From assembly GCA_902803375.1 (NCBI GenBank), contig CADCPN010000007.1, positions 1 through 49,078 of the forward strand: a stretch of DNA of 49,078 bases, given 5' to 3'. The DNA comes from an uncultured Erysipelotrichaceae bacterium (lineage in GTDB: Bacteria; Bacillota_I; Bacilli_A; RFN20; CAG-826). Below are positions 17,050-25,575 of the stretch, piece after piece (positions within the stretch are counted from its first letter, which is position 1; the number at the start of each line of letters is the position of its first letter). The notes beneath the pieces are model-generated. The model searched no databases and was not told the DNA's origin. It saw only the letters and a program-made list of their open reading frames with translations. The translations under genes and the position numbers were made by a program.

Positions 17050-17277
17050 TTAGCACTTTGGCAAGTTTCGTTGGTTCTCTTTGCCTTCACTCTCTTCTAG
17101 GTAGAAGGTTTCCGCCCAGAAAAGAAGGAAGGCGTCAAAGGCTTCGGCGATGAATTCCTCATAGGTCCAATGATTCCTTCTGCAGGCGTTGTCTAAGACG
17201 GCCCAGCCATCAGGGGAAAGCCTAGAGGAAAGCAAGCTCCATAGCGAAGCGTAACGATGGCGTCTTCTTCTGCTCAT
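17050..17277 (-). CDS. Small hypothetical protein coupled to a membrane peptide gene
   Basis: A 75-residue protein starting MSRRRRHRYASLWSLLSSRL, with a basic N-terminus, an aromatic/acidic middle (WTYEEFIAEAFDAFLLFWAE) and a charged tail. Its ATG overlaps the stop of the upstream 62-residue gene (ATGA), so it is probably translated by coupling; no strong site of its own is visible. The family was not recognised. A partner, modifier or immunity role for the peptide next door is possible but speculative. Confidence 0.5.
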   Translation of the reverse strand: MSRRRRHRYASLWSLLSSRLSPDGWAVLDNACRRNHWTYEEFIAEAFDAFLLFWAETFYLEESEGKENQRNLPKC

Positions 17278-17462
17278 TTAGAATCCCATTCGAACTTATA
17301 GCCATCGGGCAACGTCACCTTTGCACCGCGGCTAGTGAATAGCTTGTAGGCGACGATTGTCAAAATGACGACGGAGAAGACAAGCAAGACGGTGGCGAGG
17401 GTAAAAGCCTCGCCAGGGCGGCAGGAAGAGGCTTCTTCTTCGGTTAAGGGTATTAGGTTCAT
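17274..17462 (-). CDS. Small hydrophobic peptide, bacteriocin-precursor-like
   Basis: A 62-residue product. Residues 1-19 (MNLIPLTEEEASSCRPGEA) resemble a peptide leader, with LTEEE and a degenerate PGE where a double-glycine would be. Residues 20-43 form one membrane helix, and the tail ends LPDGYKFEW. GGAGG lies six bases before ATG 17462, an excellent start. Leader plus helix plus aromatic tail recall class II bacteriocin-like or membrane-active peptides, but no transporter gene is near, so a plain membrane protein is equally possible. Confidence 0.55.
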   Translation of the reverse strand: MNLIPLTEEEASSCRPGEAFTLATVLLVFSVVILTIVAYKLFTSRGAKVTLPDGYKFEWDSK

Positions 17463-17832
17463 ATTCGACCTCCAATTTGTTATTTTGCCTTATAGACAAC
17501 AGGGCATTACGTTAAGTTTTCAGCGGATTTAGTCTCCCTCCTTAAAGGAGCTATTTTTATCCGCTTAATAAGAAGAGAAAGAATGAAAGGGGGGGACAAC
17601 GACCGAATCGCCTAGCGATGCTATCCATCTTTCCTTCCTCTTCCAAAGCGTAAGAGCAACGATTTGGCGTAACTCTAGCAATAGGCAAAGCCATTTTGGA
17701 TAGAGCTAGGGCTAATTAGGCTAAGCCCCAAACAACTAGCAAAGTGAAGCCTATTGGGACAAGAAGAGGCGAATCTATTAGTTAGACTCCCCTCACTATC
17801 CTTTTAGGGGTGCAAACTAAGAAAAGGACAAT
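17463..17832. other. Gene-free spacer
   Basis: No convincing coding frame or RNA is seen. Inverted repeats GCGGAT/ATCCGC with an internal CTCCTTAAAGGAG lie near 17522-17565. They are not followed by a clean T-run on the minus strand. Confidence 0.4.
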
Positions 17833-17861
17833 AAAAAAGCCAGGAATTTATCGTTCCTGGC
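17833..17861 (-). terminator. valS terminator
   Basis: Perfect 8-bp arms GCCAGGAA/TTCCTGGC with a 7-base loop and TTTTTT on the minus strand, 30 bases after the valS stop. Confidence 0.9.
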
Positions 17862-17890
17862 CAATAATGTCGATGCAGTCGATATTATTT

Positions 17891-20467
17891 TTATTTTAGA
17901 GATTCCAGTCTAGCGGAGACTTCAGCTAGCTTGGCCTTATTGGCTTCTAGCTTTTCCCTCTCGAGCTTGATCTTGGCTTCCGGGGCTTTGGCGAGGAAGC
18001 CCGGGTTAGAGAGCATCTTCTCGCCGCGAGAGACTTCGGCGTTGAGCTTTTCGATATCCTTGCTTAGGTTAGCGAGAAGCTCGTCTTTGTCGATATCCTC
18101 CTCGACGACGAGGGTGAAATCGCGGTAGACGAAGGAATCGCCTTGCGGTGCATGCTTCTCAAAACGGACTTCCTTGGCGAAGAGGAATCTCTTGAGGTAA
18201 TCCTCGATGCCCTTAAACGGAGATTTCGGGGAGAGAACTAGCTTGATCGGGGCATTCGGGGCGATCTTCCTTTCGGATTTATAGCCGCGGATATCCTTGA
18301 TCATGGCGGCTAGAAGGGCACCGGTCTTCTCAGCGCTTGGGGAGTGGAGGGCCTTGTCGTACTCAGGGTAGCTTTCCAGCATGATGGATTCCTTATGGCC
18401 TGGAAGGGAGAGATACATCTCTTCGCAGACGAACGGGCAATAAGGATAGATCATGAGGATGATCTCTCTGACGACCTTATAGAGGGTGGCTTTGACGGCC
18501 TTTTCCTTAGCTGGGTCAGCGAGGGAGACTTTAGACATCTCTAGGTAATAGGAGCAGAAATCGTCATAGACGAAGTCGTAGAGTGCTTCCGAGGCGGCGC
18601 CGAACTGGTACTCCTCCATCTTGGAGGTGACCTTCTTGATGGTGTCCTCTAGCCTAGAGAGGATGTATTTCTCTAGGGTGCCAAGCTCTTTGGGGTTGAT
18701 TTTTGTCGGGACATAGTCTTCGCCTAGAGTCATCTCGACATAGCGGGTGGCGTTCCAGATCTTGTTGAGGTAGTTTTCAGCGGCCTGTAGCTTCTCCTCG
18801 CTATAGCGCATATCCTGCCCTGGAGTGCTATTGGTGGTGATGAAATAACGCATCGCGTCGACGCCGTATTTGGCGATGATGTCCAGCGGGTCGATGCCGT
18901 TGCCTAGGGACTTAGACATCTTTCTGCCCTGCTCATCGCGGATGAGGCCATGGATCAAGACTTTCTTAAACGGGGCCTTATCGGTGAAGTGCTCGGACTG
19001 GAAGACCATTCTGGAAACCCAGAAGAAGATGATGTCGTAGCCGGTATTGAGGATAGAGGTCGGGAAGTATCTATCGAAATCCGGGGTCTTCTTTGGCCAG
19101 CCCAAGGTGGCAAAGGGCCAAAGGGCGCTAGAGAACCAGGTGTCGAGGACGTCCTCGTCCTGAGTGTATTCATTCATATCCGGCGCGGTCTCGGAAACGA
19201 GGATGCTGCCATCTTTCTTAGAATAGTAAGCCGGGATTCTGTGGCCCCACCAAAGCTGGCGGGAGACGCACCAATCCTCAACGTTGCTCATCCATCTGAT
19301 GAGGACCTTTTCGAATCTCTTGGGGAGGAATTCGATCTTATCTGGAGACTTCTGCTGCGCCAAAACGCGGTCAGCAAGCGGCTTCATCTTGACGAACCAT
19401 TGCTTTGAGAGCATCGGCTCGACGACGACCCCGCTGCGCTCGCTATGTCCGACGGAGTGGACGATTTTCTCGATGTGGTCAAGATGTCCGTTGGCCTTGA
19501 TGTCCTGCACGAGGGCCTTGCGGCACTCATAACGGTCCATGCCTTCATATTTGCCAGCAAGCTTATTCATGTGGGCGGTCTCATCAAGCACCTTGATGAG
19601 GGGGAAGCCATACTTCTTCGCAAGGGCGAAGTCATTGGGGTCGTGGGCGGGGGTGCACTTCATCGCGCCGGTGCCGAAGGCGATATCGACATAAGAGTCG
19701 CCCATAAGGGGGAGCTCTTCGCCATTTGCCGGGTTAATGACCTTCTTGCCGATGAGGTCTTTATATCTCTCGTCTTTGGGGTTGACGAAGACGGCGGTGT
19801 CGCCAAACATCGTCTCCGGACGGGTGGTCGCGACGATGATCTGCTTATCGGTGCCGACCACATCGTATTTGAAATAGAAGAATTCTCCTTCGTCATCGCT
19901 ATGGATGACTTCGATGTTGGAGAGGGCGGTGCGCAGCTCCGGATCCCAATTGATGATGCGCTCGCCCTGATAGATGAGGCCTTCGTTATAAAGGGTGACG
20001 AAAACGTGCTTAACCGCGTTAGATAAGCCCTCATCAAGGGTGAATCTTTCGCGGGTATAGTCGACGCTTAAGCCGATTTTGGCCCACTGATCGTGGATGG
20101 TATTGGCATACTCATTCTTCCACTTCCAGACTTCTTCGACGAACTTCTCGCGTCCAAGGTCATATCTAGAGATGCCCTGCTCGCGAAGCTTGGCCTCGAC
20201 TTTGGCCTGGGTAGCGATGCCAGCGTGGTCCATGCCAGGAACCCAAAGGACATCATAGCCCTTCATCCTCTTGTAGCGGGCGATGATGTCATCGGGGATG
20301 GTATCCATGACGTGGCCAAGGTGAAGCTTTCCGGTGACGTTGGGGGGCGGGATAACCAAAGAAAATGGCTGCTTATTCTTGTCGCCGGCTTCAAAATAGC
20401 CCTTGTTCTTCCAGTTTTCGTACTTGCCCTGTTCCACCAGAGCGTGGTCATAATGCTTGTCTAACAT
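17891..20467 (-). CDS. valS: Valyl-tRNA synthetase
   Basis: Class I synthetase charging tRNA-Val. The 858-residue protein has the HIGH-type motif PPPNVTGKLHLGHVMD (about 40-55), the CP1 editing domain with TTRPETMFGDTA, the KMSKS loop GRKMSKSLGNGIDPLD, the anticodon-binding domain and a C-terminal coiled coil (...EKLNAEVSRGEKML...). The length is normal. It is preceded by a T-box leader and followed by a strong terminator, so it forms a single-gene unit controlled by uncharged tRNA-Val. Confidence 0.98.
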   Translation of the reverse strand: MLDKHYDHALVEQGKYENWKNKGYFEAGDKNKQPFSLVIPPPNVTGKLHLGHVMDTIPDDIIARYKRMKGYDVLWVPGMDHAGIATQAKVEAKLREQGISRYDLGREKFVEEVWKWKNEYANTIHDQWAKIGLSVDYTRERFTLDEGLSNAVKHVFVTLYNEGLIYQGERIINWDPELRTALSNIEVIHSDDEGEFFYFKYDVVGTDKQIIVATTRPETMFGDTAVFVNPKDERYKDLIGKKVINPANGEELPLMGDSYVDIAFGTGAMKCTPAHDPNDFALAKKYGFPLIKVLDETAHMNKLAGKYEGMDRYECRKALVQDIKANGHLDHIEKIVHSVGHSERSGVVVEPMLSKQWFVKMKPLADRVLAQQKSPDKIEFLPKRFEKVLIRWMSNVEDWCVSRQLWWGHRIPAYYSKKDGSILVSETAPDMNEYTQDEDVLDTWFSSALWPFATLGWPKKTPDFDRYFPTSILNTGYDIIFFWVSRMVFQSEHFTDKAPFKKVLIHGLIRDEQGRKMSKSLGNGIDPLDIIAKYGVDAMRYFITTNSTPGQDMRYSEEKLQAAENYLNKIWNATRYVEMTLGEDYVPTKINPKELGTLEKYILSRLEDTIKKVTSKMEEYQFGAASEALYDFVYDDFCSYYLEMSKVSLADPAKEKAVKATLYKVVREIILMIYPYCPFVCEEMYLSLPGHKESIMLESYPEYDKALHSPSAEKTGALLAAMIKDIRGYKSERKIAPNAPIKLVLSPKSPFKGIEDYLKRFLFAKEVRFEKHAPQGDSFVYRDFTLVVEEDIDKDELLANLSKDIEKLNAEVSRGEKMLSNPGFLAKAPEAKIKLEREKLEANKAKLAEVSARLESLK

Positions 20468-20485
20468 CTTTGACTCCTTCTTCTA

Positions 20486-20702
20486 AATAAAAAACGCCGT
20501 ATCCCATTCTAGGACGCGGCGCGCGGTACCACCTAGATTCCTATATAGAGATATATAGGCTCTTAAGCCCTTTAACGCGGGGAAACGATTCTCTCCCTTG
20601 CCGACTCATAGGGACCTCTATCCTGGCTTTTCAGCTGCCGCCAGGTCTCTGCTATAGAAGCCTTCCTAATCCCTTCAAGATCATCAAGACGTAGGTATTA
20701 TC
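20486..20702 (-). promoter_or_regulatory. T-box riboswitch of valS with its promoter -10
   Basis: The minus strand carries AGGTGGTACCGCG, the T-box sequence that pairs with the acceptor end of uncharged tRNA. A terminator hairpin (CGCCG-type arms, about 20494-20521) follows, with TTTTTT. Upstream lie Stem I-like pairings and a candidate GUC valine specifier near 20631, not certain. GATAAT (20697-20702) is the likely -10. Confidence 0.9.
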
Positions 20703-20874
20703 CTATTTTCTATGCAATTTGTAAGGGGGGAAAAGCATTGCCTCCACTCTATTAAGAATAAGGCAATAGGTTTGGTGATTCCCCTAATAAGCGCATCTTT
20801 TATTTCGTTAATGTTAGTGCCAAACAAGGCGATTTGCTGGCAGAGGGGGATGCTCACGAAACCTTAACGAAAGG
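20703..20874. other. Spacer between engB terminator and valS leader
   Basis: Nothing coding is seen. It contains the weak -35 region of the valS promoter on the minus strand. Confidence 0.4.
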
Positions 20875-20901
20875 AAAAAACCCTCCGCAAAAAGTGGAGG
20901 G
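20875..20901 (-). terminator. Terminator of lon-engB
   Basis: CCCTCC/GGAGGG arms around a 9-base loop followed on the minus strand by TTTTTT, directly after the engB stop. Confidence 0.85.
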
Positions 20902-20908
20902 TAGGATC

Positions 20909-21487
20909 CTATTTGCCGTAAGAGGCGATGGCGTTGCGGATCTTTTCCGTAGCGGCGGACGACAGGTCAGATTCAAGATAACGGGTGAGGCCCATCTTCT
21001 CGGCGCGCAGCCTAGCCTGATGCTTCTCTTTCTGGTTCATCTGGTCGCACTTGGTGAGGATGACGATAAGAGGAACGTTGGTGGAAACAAGGTAGCGGAT
21101 GAAGGATTCATCGTCTTTTCCTAGGTCCCTGCGGAGGTCTAGAAGAAGGCAGATGGCCTTAAGGCTAGGCTCTTTGACATAGTCTTCCATCATCTTCGCG
21201 AAGTTGATGGTATCGATATTCGCGTAGATGGTAGAGCCGTAACCTGGAGAGTCGACGAGGTAGAATTTGCCATCGACTTCGAAATAATTAAGCAGCTTCG
21301 TCTTGCCGGCTTTTTTGGAGCTGAAGGCGATCTTCTGCCCCAAGACGGCATTGATGAGGGTGGATTTGCCGACGTTAGAGCGGCCAACCATCATGATGGC
21401 GGGCAGCTCTAAGCGCGGCCTTTTCTTCAAATTGGGAGCCGAAGTTACGAATTTGGCTTTGCGGAAGTTAACGGGGGAGCTGCTCAT
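20909..21487 (-). CDS. engB: Ribosome biogenesis GTPase YsxC/EngB
   Basis: GTPase needed for late assembly of the large ribosomal subunit. The 192-residue protein has G1 GRSNVGKSTLINA (about 34-46), the switch I threonine in GKTKLLNYF, G3 DSPGYG, G4 TKCD and a G5-like SSA. The length is normal. Its ATG overlaps the lon stop by four bases (ATGA), so it is co-translated with lon and shares its heat-shock-type promoter. The lon-engB pairing occurs in many Firmicutes. Confidence 0.96.
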   Translation of the reverse strand: MSSSPVNFRKAKFVTSAPNLKKRPRLELPAIMMVGRSNVGKSTLINAVLGQKIAFSSKKAGKTKLLNYFEVDGKFYLVDSPGYGSTIYANIDTINFAKMMEDYVKEPSLKAICLLLDLRRDLGKDDESFIRYLVSTNVPLIVILTKCDQMNQKEKHQARLRAEKMGLTRYLESDLSSAATEKIRNAIASYGK

Positions 21488-23823
21488 GCTTGCTTGGCAA
21501 CGAGAGCGAAGTTCACGGCGTCATCGACGGACTTCATGAACTTGATCTCAAGTCCTTTCTTAACTTCTTCGGGAAGCTCGGCGACATCCTTTTTGTTGTC
21601 CTCGGGGACCATGATGGCCTTGAGGCCGCTTCTCATGGCGGCGAGAGACTTCTCGCGGAGACCGCCGATAGGAAGGGCTTTGCCGCGGAGGGTGACTTCG
21701 CCCGTCATGCCGACGTCAGCGGAGACAGGGGTGCCTGAGAGGCAAGAGATGATGGCGACGGTCATCGCGACGCCAGCAGAGGGCCCATCCTTTGGCACGG
21801 CGCCTTCTGGAACGTGGATATGGATATCGTTCTTCTCGAAGATCTCGGGCTTGATGCCGTATTTGTCGGCATTGGCGCGGACATAGTCAAGGGCGATGGT
21901 CGCGCTTTCCTTCATGACGTCGCCTAGCTTTCCGGTGAGGACGAGTCCGCCCTTGCCCGGGAAATAGGTGACTTCGATCGGAAGGATATCGCCGCCGAAA
22001 TCGGTATAGGCGAGGCCGGTGACGACGCCGACTTGGTTCTCCTTCTCTTTCTTGGTGCCTTCGAAGATCTCGACGCCGAGGTATTCCTGGACCTTGGCGG
22101 CGTCGATCTTGATGGGCTTAATTGTCTCGGGCTTAGTGAGGATCTCAACGACGGCCTTGCGGCAATTGGAGGCGATAAGCCTTTCCAGCTGGCGGACGCC
22201 GGCTTCCATGGTGTAGTGCTCGATCATCTCGGGGAAGGCATCTTCCTCAAATTCGATGTCGCCTTCTTTTAGGCCATTGAGCTTCATCTGCTTCGGAACC
22301 AAGAAGCCTTTGGCGATCTTGGTTTTTTCGATCTCGGTATAGGAAGGGACTTCGATGAGCTCTAGACGGTCGCGGAGAGGTCCCGGGACTCTAGAGATAT
22401 CGTTGGCGGTGCAGATGAAGAGGACCTTAGACAAGTCATAGGGCTCTTCGAGGTAGTTATCGTTGAAGGCGAAGTTCTGCTCAGGGTCAAGTACCTCAAG
22501 GAGGGCGCTTGCCGGGTCGCCACGGTAGTTATTGCCGCCGACCTTATCGATTTCATCGAGGAGGAAGACCGGGTTAATGACGCCGGCTTTGGTCATGCCA
22601 TGGATGATTCGCCCAGGCATAGAGCCAACATAGGTGCGGCGATGGCCGCGGATTTCAGCTTCATCGGAGATGCCGCCGAGGGAGGCTTTGAAGAACTTTC
22701 TGCCAAGGGCTCTGGCGATGGAGCGGGCAAGAGAGGTCTTGCCGACGCCAGGGGCGCCATAGAAGCAAAGGATCGGGGCCTTTAAGTCGCCGGTCATCTT
22801 CTTGACGGCTAGGTACTCAAGGATGCGCTTCTTGACCTTCTCTAGGCCATAGTGGTCCTCATCAAGGACCTTCTTGACGTTGTCTAGATCCTCATTGTCT
22901 GTGGTGGTCTGATACCAGGGGACGTTCATGAGGGTCTCGATATAGGACATGATGAGGGAGGACTCGATGGAGGACTCCGGCATCATCTCGTAGCGGTGAA
23001 GCTCTTTCCTAACCTTTTCCTTAACGTAGTCGGGGTAGGGGTTCTTCTCTAGCTTCTCCTTGATGGTCTCTTCGGAAGTGCTGGAAGAAGGGTCTTCCCC
23101 AAGCTCTTGCTTGATGGCCTTCATCTTCTCGCGAAGATAGTATTCCTTCTGCTGCTTTTCGGCGGCGTCACGCACTTTGTTGTTGATGTCGTTATCGACG
23201 TCGGCAAGCTGCTTGACGCCGTTGATCATGGAGATGAGAAGCTCCATTCTCTTATTGATATCGACTTCCTCTAGAAGGGCCTGCTTCTGCTGTAGGGAGA
23301 TGGGAAGATAGCCGGCAAGGGTGTCGGGGAGATCTTCCGGATTGATGCCTTTGCCAAGCTGGTTGAGGGCGGATCTTGGGATATTCTGTCCCATAGAGGG
23401 GGTGGAGGCGATGACATCGACAACTTTCTTGGTGAGGGTCAGCTCATCTTCCTTCTCGCCGCGGACGCTCTCAAGAAGCTCGCCGGTCGCGACATAGGCG
23501 TTGTCCTCGACCCTGACGTTAGAGAGGCGAGCACGCTTGCTGCCGACGACGCGGATGCGGATGGAAGAGCCATCCTGGGCATAGGAGACGATGCGGCACA
23601 TGGTACCGACGGAATAGATATCCTCTTCTGTCGGGTTATCGACTTTCTCGCCTTTTTGAGAGACGACGAAGATTAGGTTATTGGTCTCCTCTTTGGCCTT
23701 GTTGACGGCGGCGACGGAGAAAGGACGGGCGACTTCGATCTCTTCGCTCATATTGGGGAAGACGACGAGGGCGCGGGCAATCAATAAAGGAAGGGCAATG
23801 GTGTTGGATTCGATGTTTGGCAT
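21484..23823 (-). CDS. lon: ATP-dependent protease La (Lon)
   Basis: Cytoplasmic quality-control protease. The 779-residue protein has the N-terminal substrate-binding domain, a coiled coil, an AAA+ module with Walker A GAPGVGKTS and Walker B VFLLDEIDKV, and a serine protease domain with PKDGPSAGVAM (catalytic Ser) and the downstream Lys in GKALPIGGLREK. The length is typical. The promoter is flanked by two CIRCE-like repeats, so repression by HrcA is likely. engB overlaps its end. Confidence 0.98.
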   Translation of the reverse strand: MPNIESNTIALPLLIARALVVFPNMSEEIEVARPFSVAAVNKAKEETNNLIFVVSQKGEKVDNPTEEDIYSVGTMCRIVSYAQDGSSIRIRVVGSKRARLSNVRVEDNAYVATGELLESVRGEKEDELTLTKKVVDVIASTPSMGQNIPRSALNQLGKGINPEDLPDTLAGYLPISLQQKQALLEEVDINKRMELLISMINGVKQLADVDNDINNKVRDAAEKQQKEYYLREKMKAIKQELGEDPSSSTSEETIKEKLEKNPYPDYVKEKVRKELHRYEMMPESSIESSLIMSYIETLMNVPWYQTTTDNEDLDNVKKVLDEDHYGLEKVKKRILEYLAVKKMTGDLKAPILCFYGAPGVGKTSLARSIARALGRKFFKASLGGISDEAEIRGHRRTYVGSMPGRIIHGMTKAGVINPVFLLDEIDKVGGNNYRGDPASALLEVLDPEQNFAFNDNYLEEPYDLSKVLFICTANDISRVPGPLRDRLELIEVPSYTEIEKTKIAKGFLVPKQMKLNGLKEGDIEFEEDAFPEMIEHYTMEAGVRQLERLIASNCRKAVVEILTKPETIKPIKIDAAKVQEYLGVEIFEGTKKEKENQVGVVTGLAYTDFGGDILPIEVTYFPGKGGLVLTGKLGDVMKESATIALDYVRANADKYGIKPEIFEKNDIHIHVPEGAVPKDGPSAGVAMTVAIISCLSGTPVSADVGMTGEVTLRGKALPIGGLREKSLAAMRSGLKAIMVPEDNKKDVAELPEEVKKGLEIKFMKSVDDAVNFALVAKQA

Positions 23824-23872
23824 TAGAACTAATACCCCTTTCTAGCTTGTTACAGCGTTATTTTTCACAACT

Positions 23873-23899
23873 TTAGCAATCTCGACAAGAGACTGCTAA
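23873..23899. promoter_or_regulatory. CIRCE-like HrcA operator 1 upstream of lon
   Basis: TTAGCAATC, nine bases, GACTGCTAA. Each arm differs from the CIRCE consensus (TTAGCACTC-N9-GAGTGCTAA) at one position. It lies just downstream of the lon -10. Confidence 0.75.
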
Positions 23900-23907
23900 C
23901 AAGGGTG

Positions 23908-23935
23908 ATTATAAAGAGGCTGTTAGCACTGTCAA
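23908..23935 (-). promoter_or_regulatory. lon promoter, consensus sigma-A type
   Basis: On the minus strand a perfect TTGACA (23930-23935), a 16-base spacer and a perfect TATAAT (23908-23913). One CIRCE overlaps the -35 and the other covers the start site region. The leader to ATG 23823 is about 75 bases. Confidence 0.85.
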
Positions 23936-23982
23936 GCGATAAGCGCTAAAGCTTATCGGTTGGTTGCTAAACAGCCTCCTTT
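23913..23982 (-). terminator. tig terminator overlapping the lon promoter
   Basis: Long arms (23913-23928 and 23965-23982, AGGCTGTTAGCA type, one extra base) enclose a second hairpin GATAAGC/GCTTATC (23938-23957). The stem ends in CTCTTT on the minus strand, 42 bases after the tig stop. The lon -35 and one CIRCE lie inside it. Confidence 0.5.
23923..23949. promoter_or_regulatory. CIRCE-like HrcA operator 2 overlapping the lon -35
   Basis: TTAGCACTG, nine bases, AAGCGCTAA: 8 of 9 and 7 of 9 matches to the CIRCE arms. The lon -35 lies inside it. Confidence 0.65.
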
Positions 23983-24024
23983 CTTATTTATATATAAGGA
24001 TAACAGTAAGAAGAATCAAGCGAC

Positions 24025-25482
24025 TTACTCAGCCTTTTTGGCAGCAGTCTTCTTGGCAGAGGGCTTCTTGGCGGCAGGTTTCTTCTCGCCACTTTCTTCC
24101 TTCGGAGCGGTCTCCTTCTTAGCAGAGGGCTTCTTCTCGCCTTCTTCTTCCTTCGGAGCAGCCTCCTTCTTGGCAGAAGGCTTCTCTTCCTTGGCAGAGT
24201 CGGCAGAAGAAGGGTTCTTCTCTAGGATGAAGCGCTGGAGCTTGGTCTGGTGGACGTTCTCGCGGAACTGGTCGAGCTGGCCGCCAAGGATCTTCTTGAG
24301 CTCGGCGATCTCCATCTTATAGGTGTCGGCCATCTTGGCGATTTCGTGATCGAGCTCAGAGTCGGAGACGGCGAGGTTCTCCTTGGCGGAGAGGGTCTCG
24401 AGGACGAGGTAACGCTTGATGTTAGCAAGGGACTGTTCCTTCATCTGAGCCATGGTGGCTTCTTCGGTGGAGCCAGTGATCTCGAGGTACTGCTGGAAGG
24501 TTAGGCCATTGGATTCGACTTGCTTCTTGAGGTTCTCTTCCTGCTGCTTGGCTTCGTTCTCGACGATTTCGTCGGCGATTTCGACCTTAGCATTGGCGAC
24601 GATCTGATCAATGATGGCGTTGTAATAGGCGCTTTCGATCTGGTCGACCTTGGCCTGGAGGAGGGACTTCTTCTCATATTCCTTTAGCTCATCGACCGTC
24701 TTGACGTCCTTGATGTTGAGGTCGAGGACAGCTTCGTCGGAGAGGGTCGGAACGGACTTCTCTTTGACTTCGTGGATAGAGCACTTGAAGGTGGCTGGCT
24801 TGCCAGCGAGGTTAGCGACATACTGTTTCGGGAAGACGATTTCGACATCCTTAGAATCGCCGGCCTTGACGCCGACGAGGGCTTCTTCAAAGCCAGGGAC
24901 GAAGGAGTTGGAGCCGAGTTCGAGGGAATAGTTGTCGGCGGATCCGCCTTCAAATTCCTTGCCATCGACGTAGCCGACAAAGTCGAAGACGACGGTGTCG
25001 CCCATCTTGGCTTCGCGCTGCACGGTGACGAGTTCAGCGGCGGCGGCGAGGCGGCGGTTGATATCGTCGGTGATTTCCTTTTCGGAGACGGAGGCGACTT
25101 TTTTCTTGGCGGTTAGGCCAGTGTAGGCGCCGAGGGTGACCTTCGGAGCGAGGGTGACCTTATAAACGAGGGAGAGTTCCTTGTCGGAGACTTTGGTGAT
25201 ATCGACATCCGGACGGCTGAACGGATTGAGCTTCTCCTCGGTGAGGACCTGGGCATAGACAGGGTTAAGGACATCATTGATGGCCTGGTTGATGATTTCG
25301 CCTTGGGAAATCATCTTCTTCGCCATGGCAGCGGGGACGTGTCCCTTGCGGAATCCTTTGGCGGAAAGATTGGCGGAGAGTTTATGGAAGGCCCTCTCCT
25401 GAGCCTGAGCCCACATGTCGCTATCAACGTCGACACTGATCTCAACTTTGCAGTTCTCTAATTCTTTGACGGTGTGCTTCAT
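24025..25482 (-). CDS. tig: Trigger factor with Lys/Ala-rich C-terminal tail
   Basis: Ribosome-bound chaperone and peptidyl-prolyl isomerase. The 485-residue protein has the N-terminal ribosome-binding domain with GFRKGHVPA (residues 43-51), an FKBP-type domain (KMGDTVVFDFVGYVDG near 160) and the helical C-terminal domain. Trigger factors are usually about 430 residues; here about 55 more follow, built of PSAKKE/AAPKEE repeats and a histone-H1-like end (KKPSAKKTAAKKAE). The role of that tail is unknown; extra ribosome or nucleic acid contact is possible. ATG 25482 follows AAAGGAAAC. Confidence 0.96.
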   Translation of the reverse strand: MKHTVKELENCKVEISVDVDSDMWAQAQERAFHKLSANLSAKGFRKGHVPAAMAKKMISQGEIINQAINDVLNPVYAQVLTEEKLNPFSRPDVDITKVSDKELSLVYKVTLAPKVTLGAYTGLTAKKKVASVSEKEITDDINRRLAAAAELVTVQREAKMGDTVVFDFVGYVDGKEFEGGSADNYSLELGSNSFVPGFEEALVGVKAGDSKDVEIVFPKQYVANLAGKPATFKCSIHEVKEKSVPTLSDEAVLDLNIKDVKTVDELKEYEKKSLLQAKVDQIESAYYNAIIDQIVANAKVEIADEIVENEAKQQEENLKKQVESNGLTFQQYLEITGSTEEATMAQMKEQSLANIKRYLVLETLSAKENLAVSDSELDHEIAKMADTYKMEIAELKKILGGQLDQFRENVHQTKLQRFILEKNPSSADSAKEEKPSAKKEAAPKEEEGEKKPSAKKETAPKEESGEKKPAAKKPSAKKTAAKKAE

Positions 25483-25499
25483 TTTCTATTGTTTCCTTT

Positions 25500-25514
25500 A
25501 GCAAGCGGTTACAA
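25500..25514. promoter_or_regulatory. cre-like sequence before tig
   Basis: On the minus strand TTGTAACCGCTTGCT fits WTGNAANCGNWNNCW. A weak promoter (TTGCGC-N17-TATTCT) ends just before it. Catabolite control of tig would be unusual, so chance is a real alternative. Confidence 0.25.
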
Positions 25515-25575
25515 GAATACTCTATCTTTAGATAGTGCGCAAATACTTAATTGCGGGTTCCTTGCACCTTTTCCC

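Noticed and set aside
16902-17090. 62-codon minus-strand frame downstream of the small coupled gene
   Set aside because: It overlaps the better supported 17050-17277 gene in another frame and has no ribosome-binding site.
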